A stretch of DNA of 16,121 nucleotides from Actinomycetota bacterium (GTDB lineage: Bacteria > Actinomycetota > Acidimicrobiia > Acidimicrobiales > UBA8592): the NCBI GenBank assembly GCA_002712415.1, contig PATO01000002.1, positions 1-16,121 on the forward strand. The letters are read 5' to 3'. The notes beneath the pieces were generated by a model, which worked only from the letters and a program-made list of their open reading frames with translations, searched no databases and had not been told where the DNA came from. The translations under genes were made by a program, and so were the position numbers. This document shows positions 13,977 to 16,121 of this stretch, piece after piece. Position 1 is the stretch's first letter; each line of letters begins with the position of its first letter.

Positions 13977-14783
13977 TTAGTCTTGTCCTGAGTCTTCTTC
14001 TAGTCTTGTTTGATATTGGTAGGCTCTGTGGGTCCTACCACCAGCTACGAGTAGGTTTCTGCCGGTTACCCACCTCGATGCGGGACTTGCGAGAAAGACA
14101 ACAGCTGCGGCGATATCATCCGGAGTGCCGAGAAACCCTAGTGGGATTGTCGCAGCTATCTCTTCTTCAGCATCATCTGCGCCTAACACTTCAGCGAAAG
14201 CTTCAGTGACGACTGGTCCGGGGGAAACTGCATTAACACGAATTTTTGGTGCTAACTCAATTGCTAGAGTCTCCGTCATGTTAAGCATTCCTGCTTTCGC
14301 TGCTGCGTAAGGGCCTGTGAAGGGAGATCCTCGCATTCCTGCACCTGATGAAATATTAATTATTGCTCCGCCGCTGCTCATTCTTTTCGCTGCAGCTTTA
14401 GCACCCTGAAATGCGGTCGTTAGATTTAGCTCCAGTTGATTTCTAAAGATATCGTCTGGAGTATCAATTAGCGTTCTCGTTCTTTTCTCATCAGATCCGC
14501 CGACATTGTTGACCCAAATATCAAGAGACCCAAAAGAGTCAATGGCAAGATCTCCTAATGCCTCAGAGTTATCTCGGATATCGGCATCGTAGATTAAGGC
14601 ATCTCGTCCCCTTTCTTCAATTCCCTTCGCTGTAATCTCAAGATCTTCTTTTCTTCTTGCGTTTATGACAACATTGCAGCCTGCTTCAGCTAGTCCCCAT
14701 GCGATTCCGCGCCCAATGCCCTGACCAGACCCAGTTACAACCGCTACTTTTCCACTTAATTTGAAATCATCTAATACGCTCAT
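13977..14783 (-). CDS. SDR-family oxidoreductase (classical short-chain dehydrogenase)
   Basis: The ATG at 14783 (268 residues) is preferred over an upstream one at 14828 because it gives M-S-V-L-D-D-F-K-L-S-G-K-V-A-V-V-T-G, a normal SDR start, and has AGGGGA 6 nt upstream. The Rossmann motif T-G-S-G-Q-G-I-G spans 17-24, followed by N-A-R-R at the end of strand 2, which suggests NADP(H) preference. N-N-V-G replaces N-N-A-G. The catalytic set is S146, Y159 and K163 (Y-A-A-A-K). The P-G-P-V-V-T-E segment and the R-W-V-T-G-R-N-L-L-V-A-G-G end are typical of FabG-like SDRs. It is first in a minus-strand operon with nitroreductase, epoxide hydrolase-like and carboxyltransferase genes. An alcohol/ketone interconversion on a CoA ester or diol is plausible; exact substrate unknown. 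Confidence 0.92.
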   Translation of the reverse strand: MSVLDDFKLSGKVAVVTGSGQGIGRGIAWGLAEAGCNVVINARRKEDLEITAKGIEERGRDALIYDADIRDNSEALGDLAIDSFGSLDIWVNNVGGSDEKRTRTLIDTPDDIFRNQLELNLTTAFQGAKAAAKRMSSGGAIINISSGAGMRGSPFTGPYAAAKAGMLNMTETLAIELAPKIRVNAVSPGPVVTEAFAEVLGADDAEEEIAATIPLGFLGTPDDIAAAVVFLASPASRWVTGRNLLVAGGRTHRAYQYQTRLEEDSGQD

Positions 14784-14897
14784 GGCATGTCCCCTAAAAA
14801 GTTCCGCCCGTTGTGAGATTACTAGCACTGGAGCGGAACGAGAAATTCAGAAATGGGATCTCAGACGGATTGACGCTATTGTCAAGGAATGGAAAGA
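14784..14897. promoter_or_regulatory. divergent promoter region between two SDR genes, with two inverted repeats
   Basis: Both SDR genes are transcribed away from this stretch, so it must hold two promoters or one shared control region. It contains GTTCCGC (14801-14807) and its exact reverse complement GCGGAAC (14833-14839), separated by 25 nt. It also contains TTGAC-N6-GTCAA (14870-14885), which overlaps the AAGGA ribosome binding site (14884-14888) of the right-hand gene. Either could be an operator for a shared regulator. I could not assign -10/-35 boxes with confidence. Confidence 0.5.
14884..14888 (+). promoter_or_regulatory. ribosome binding site deciding the right-hand SDR start
   Basis: AAGGA abuts ATG 14889 with no spacer but lies 9 nt before ATG 14898. 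This favours the second ATG, which gives the usual M-K-G-K-V-A start of an SDR. Confidence 0.6.
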
Positions 14898-15737
14898 ATG
14901 AAAGGCAAAGTAGCTGTCATCGTCGGGGGCGCAAGTGGATTTGGGTATGCATGTGCAAAGATCTTTGCAGCTGAAGGAGCAGAGATTGTCATTGCGGGAC
15001 GTAGAGGAGCTCTTGCGACAGAAACTGCCAATGAATTCAATGGTTTGGGAGTCTCATGGGACGTGACAAACTTTGAACAAGGCAAAAGGGCCCAAGAGGA
15101 GGTAATGGCAAAATATGGGCGTATTGATGCTGCGATTAACTTTGCCGGATACGACGATGTAAGGGCCATCCGAGAAATTACGCCTGACCACCTTGAACCA
15201 ATGGTTAATGTGCAATTCAACGGCGCAATTTATTTCCTAAGGTTTATGTGTAATGCTATGGCCGACACGGGAGGAGGGTCAGCCATCCTATGTTCATCGC
15301 TCACCGCTCATAACCCGAATGTTGGGAGAGTAGGATATGCCGGGTCAAAAGCTGGACTTGAGTATGTAGCTAAGCTGGCTGCTGTTGAGTACGGTCATGA
15401 TCAAGTTCGGGTAAATTGCATAGCTCCCCATGTCATTGAAACTGAAATGACATCAGATATCTTTAAAATTCCATTCGCAGTTGAAACGGTTCGTTTGCAA
15501 ACACCAGCTAAGAGGATGGGTCACGTAGATGACGTTGCAAATTGTGCCTTGTATTTAGCGAGCGACGAGTCCAATTATGTGAACGGAGAGACGATTAGAG
15601 TCGATGGTGGCGCTCACACACAAAAACTGCCATCGGACATTGACTACGCTTTACTTGGTCTCGCACGGCCTGAGCTAGCTGCAGGAAACCCACGCGCAAT
15701 GGTACCCAAATGGTATGAAGATGAAATTCCACGGTGA
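14898..15737 (+). CDS. SDR-family oxidoreductase
   Basis: This 279-residue protein (283-type numbering if ATG 14889 is used) has the Rossmann motif V-G-G-A-S-G-F-G near residue 10, with G in place of the usual T of T-G-x-x-x-G-x-G. A-G-R-R ends strand 2. The N-N-A-G site reads N-F-A-G-Y-D. The catalytic residues are S134, Y147 and K151 (Y-A-G-S-K), and V-N-C-I-A-P-H-V-I-E-T-E-M follows, with His in place of the usual Gly after I-A-P. The extended C-terminus beyond D-G-G-A-H (about 40 residues) may cap the active site. It is divergent from the other SDR and only distantly similar to it, so it is probably not a recent duplicate. It converges on the CoA-transferase gene. NAD(P)-dependent alcohol oxidation or ketone reduction is expected. 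Confidence 0.9.
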   Translation: MKGKVAVIVGGASGFGYACAKIFAAEGAEIVIAGRRGALATETANEFNGLGVSWDVTNFEQGKRAQEEVMAKYGRIDAAINFAGYDDVRAIREITPDHLEPMVNVQFNGAIYFLRFMCNAMADTGGGSAILCSSLTAHNPNVGRVGYAGSKAGLEYVAKLAAVEYGHDQVRVNCIAPHVIETEMTSDIFKIPFAVETVRLQTPAKRMGHVDDVANCALYLASDESNYVNGETIRVDGGAHTQKLPSDIDYALLGLARPELAAGNPRAMVPKWYEDEIPR

Positions 15738-15791
15738 TATCTGAAGGCGCCGTCAAACACTCAGTTACCTGTTTAGAAGGAATCAAAAAAT

Positions 15792-16121
15792 CTAGGAAAT
15801 CGATCCGGTCGATTTCATCTTTTCTATTTCATCGGTTGAATAACCAATTTCAGTGAGCAACTCTGTCGTATCTTGACAATAAGCAGGGGCATACCTTGGG
15901 TTATATTCTGTGGCGTTGTTGAAGATCGCTCCTTGACGTGGAACTCTCAGTTTACCGACTACAGGATGGTCAATCTCAGCAATTGACCCTACTTCTTTAA
16001 CGTGTATATCATGAGCCACCTCTGAGGGATCTAGCACCCTGACCGCAGGAACATCAGCAGCCTGGCACTTTTGAAGGGCTTCTAAAGTAGTGAAGGCACT
16101 AAGCATTTCGTCAAAAGATGC
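15792..16121 (-). CDS. CaiB/BaiF family CoA-transferase, C-terminal part (partial)
   Basis: The frame enters from the right edge (reading A-S-F-D-E-M before the first internal Met) and ends at TAG (15794-15792), giving about 109 residues. C-Q-A-A-D-V-P-A-V-R-V-L-D-P-S-E-V-A-H-D, then P-V-V-G-K-L-R-V-P, and a terminal T-E-L-L-T-E-I-G-Y-S-T-D-E-I are hallmark C-terminal segments of class III (formyl-CoA transferase-like) enzymes, which move CoA between carboxylic acids through an aspartyl-CoA thioester. The catalytic Asp lies beyond the window. It converges with the SDR across 54 nt. It could activate a substrate by CoA transfer, complementary to the ATP-dependent ligase at 2220. The family is often duplicated, so the role is only inferred. 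Confidence 0.85.
   Translation of the reverse strand, partial: ASFDEMLSAFTTLEALQKCQAADVPAVRVLDPSEVAHDIHVKEVGSIAEIDHPVVGKLRVPRQGAIFNNATEYNPRYAPAYCQDTTELLTEIGYSTDEIEKMKSTGSIS

Noticed and set aside
14784-14828. Upstream start of the left SDR
   Set aside because: The extra 15 residues are not SDR-like and the ribosome binding site AGGGGA fits ATG 14783.
15738-15791. Possible bidirectional terminator between the right SDR and CoA-transferase genes
   Set aside because: Only a 5-bp AAACA/TGTTT stem with a 10-nt loop and no T-run in the right place on either strand.
1-16121. CRISPR arrays, tRNA/rRNA genes, insertion sequences, att sites
   Set aside because: Read through both strands and gaps; no regularly spaced repeats, cloverleaf-like sequence, transposase or integrase found.

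Overview
The window reads as bacterial chromosome from an actinobacterium, most plausibly a free-living marine Acidimicrobiia-type lineage. This is inferred from the modest GC content (low-to-mid 40s % by eye), short intergenic gaps, an actinobacterial-style lipoprotein leader ending in AAAC-GSDDDD, an acid-rich linker, and the mix of Liv-type transport, acyl-CoA enzymes, SDRs, a nitroreductase and a CaiB/BaiF CoA-transferase. No rRNA, tRNA, CRISPR, insertion sequence or phage gene was seen.

Left part, plus strand (1-11063). The edge holds the last 30 codons of a probable UDP-glucose 6-dehydrogenase-family gene. Then come a fused LivH-LivM permease (LivHM-1), an AMP-forming acyl-CoA synthetase and a crotonase-fold protein lacking one of the two classical hydratase glutamates. 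After a 168-nt gap containing a perfect palindrome, a second block begins: a Liv-type substrate-binding lipoprotein, a strong hairpin, a second fused permease (LivHM-2), LivG, LivF and an 8-TM membrane protein. The last four are joined by ATGA overlaps or zero spacing. The cluster therefore has two complete fused permeases but only one visible binding protein and one visible ATPase pair.

Middle part, minus strand (14783 down to 11073). A tight operon runs SDR, nitroreductase, limonene-epoxide-hydrolase-like protein (all five active-site residues recognisable), and a fused biotin-carrier/carboxyltransferase with no biotin carboxylase. It converges on the transporter operon with only 9 nt between the stop codons.

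Right part. A second SDR diverges from the first across a roughly 114-nt intergenic region with two inverted repeats. It converges on the C-terminal end of a CaiB/BaiF CoA-transferase that runs off the window.

Taken together, the genes suggest import of an organic acid or other small organic compound by an ABC transporter of the branched-chain amino acid (HAAT) family. Breakdown would follow through CoA activation (ligase and CoA-transferase), crotonase chemistry, epoxide hydrolysis, SDR oxidation and biotin-dependent carboxylation. The substrate cannot be read from the sequence. The family assignments are well supported; the shared pathway is inference from gene neighbourhood.
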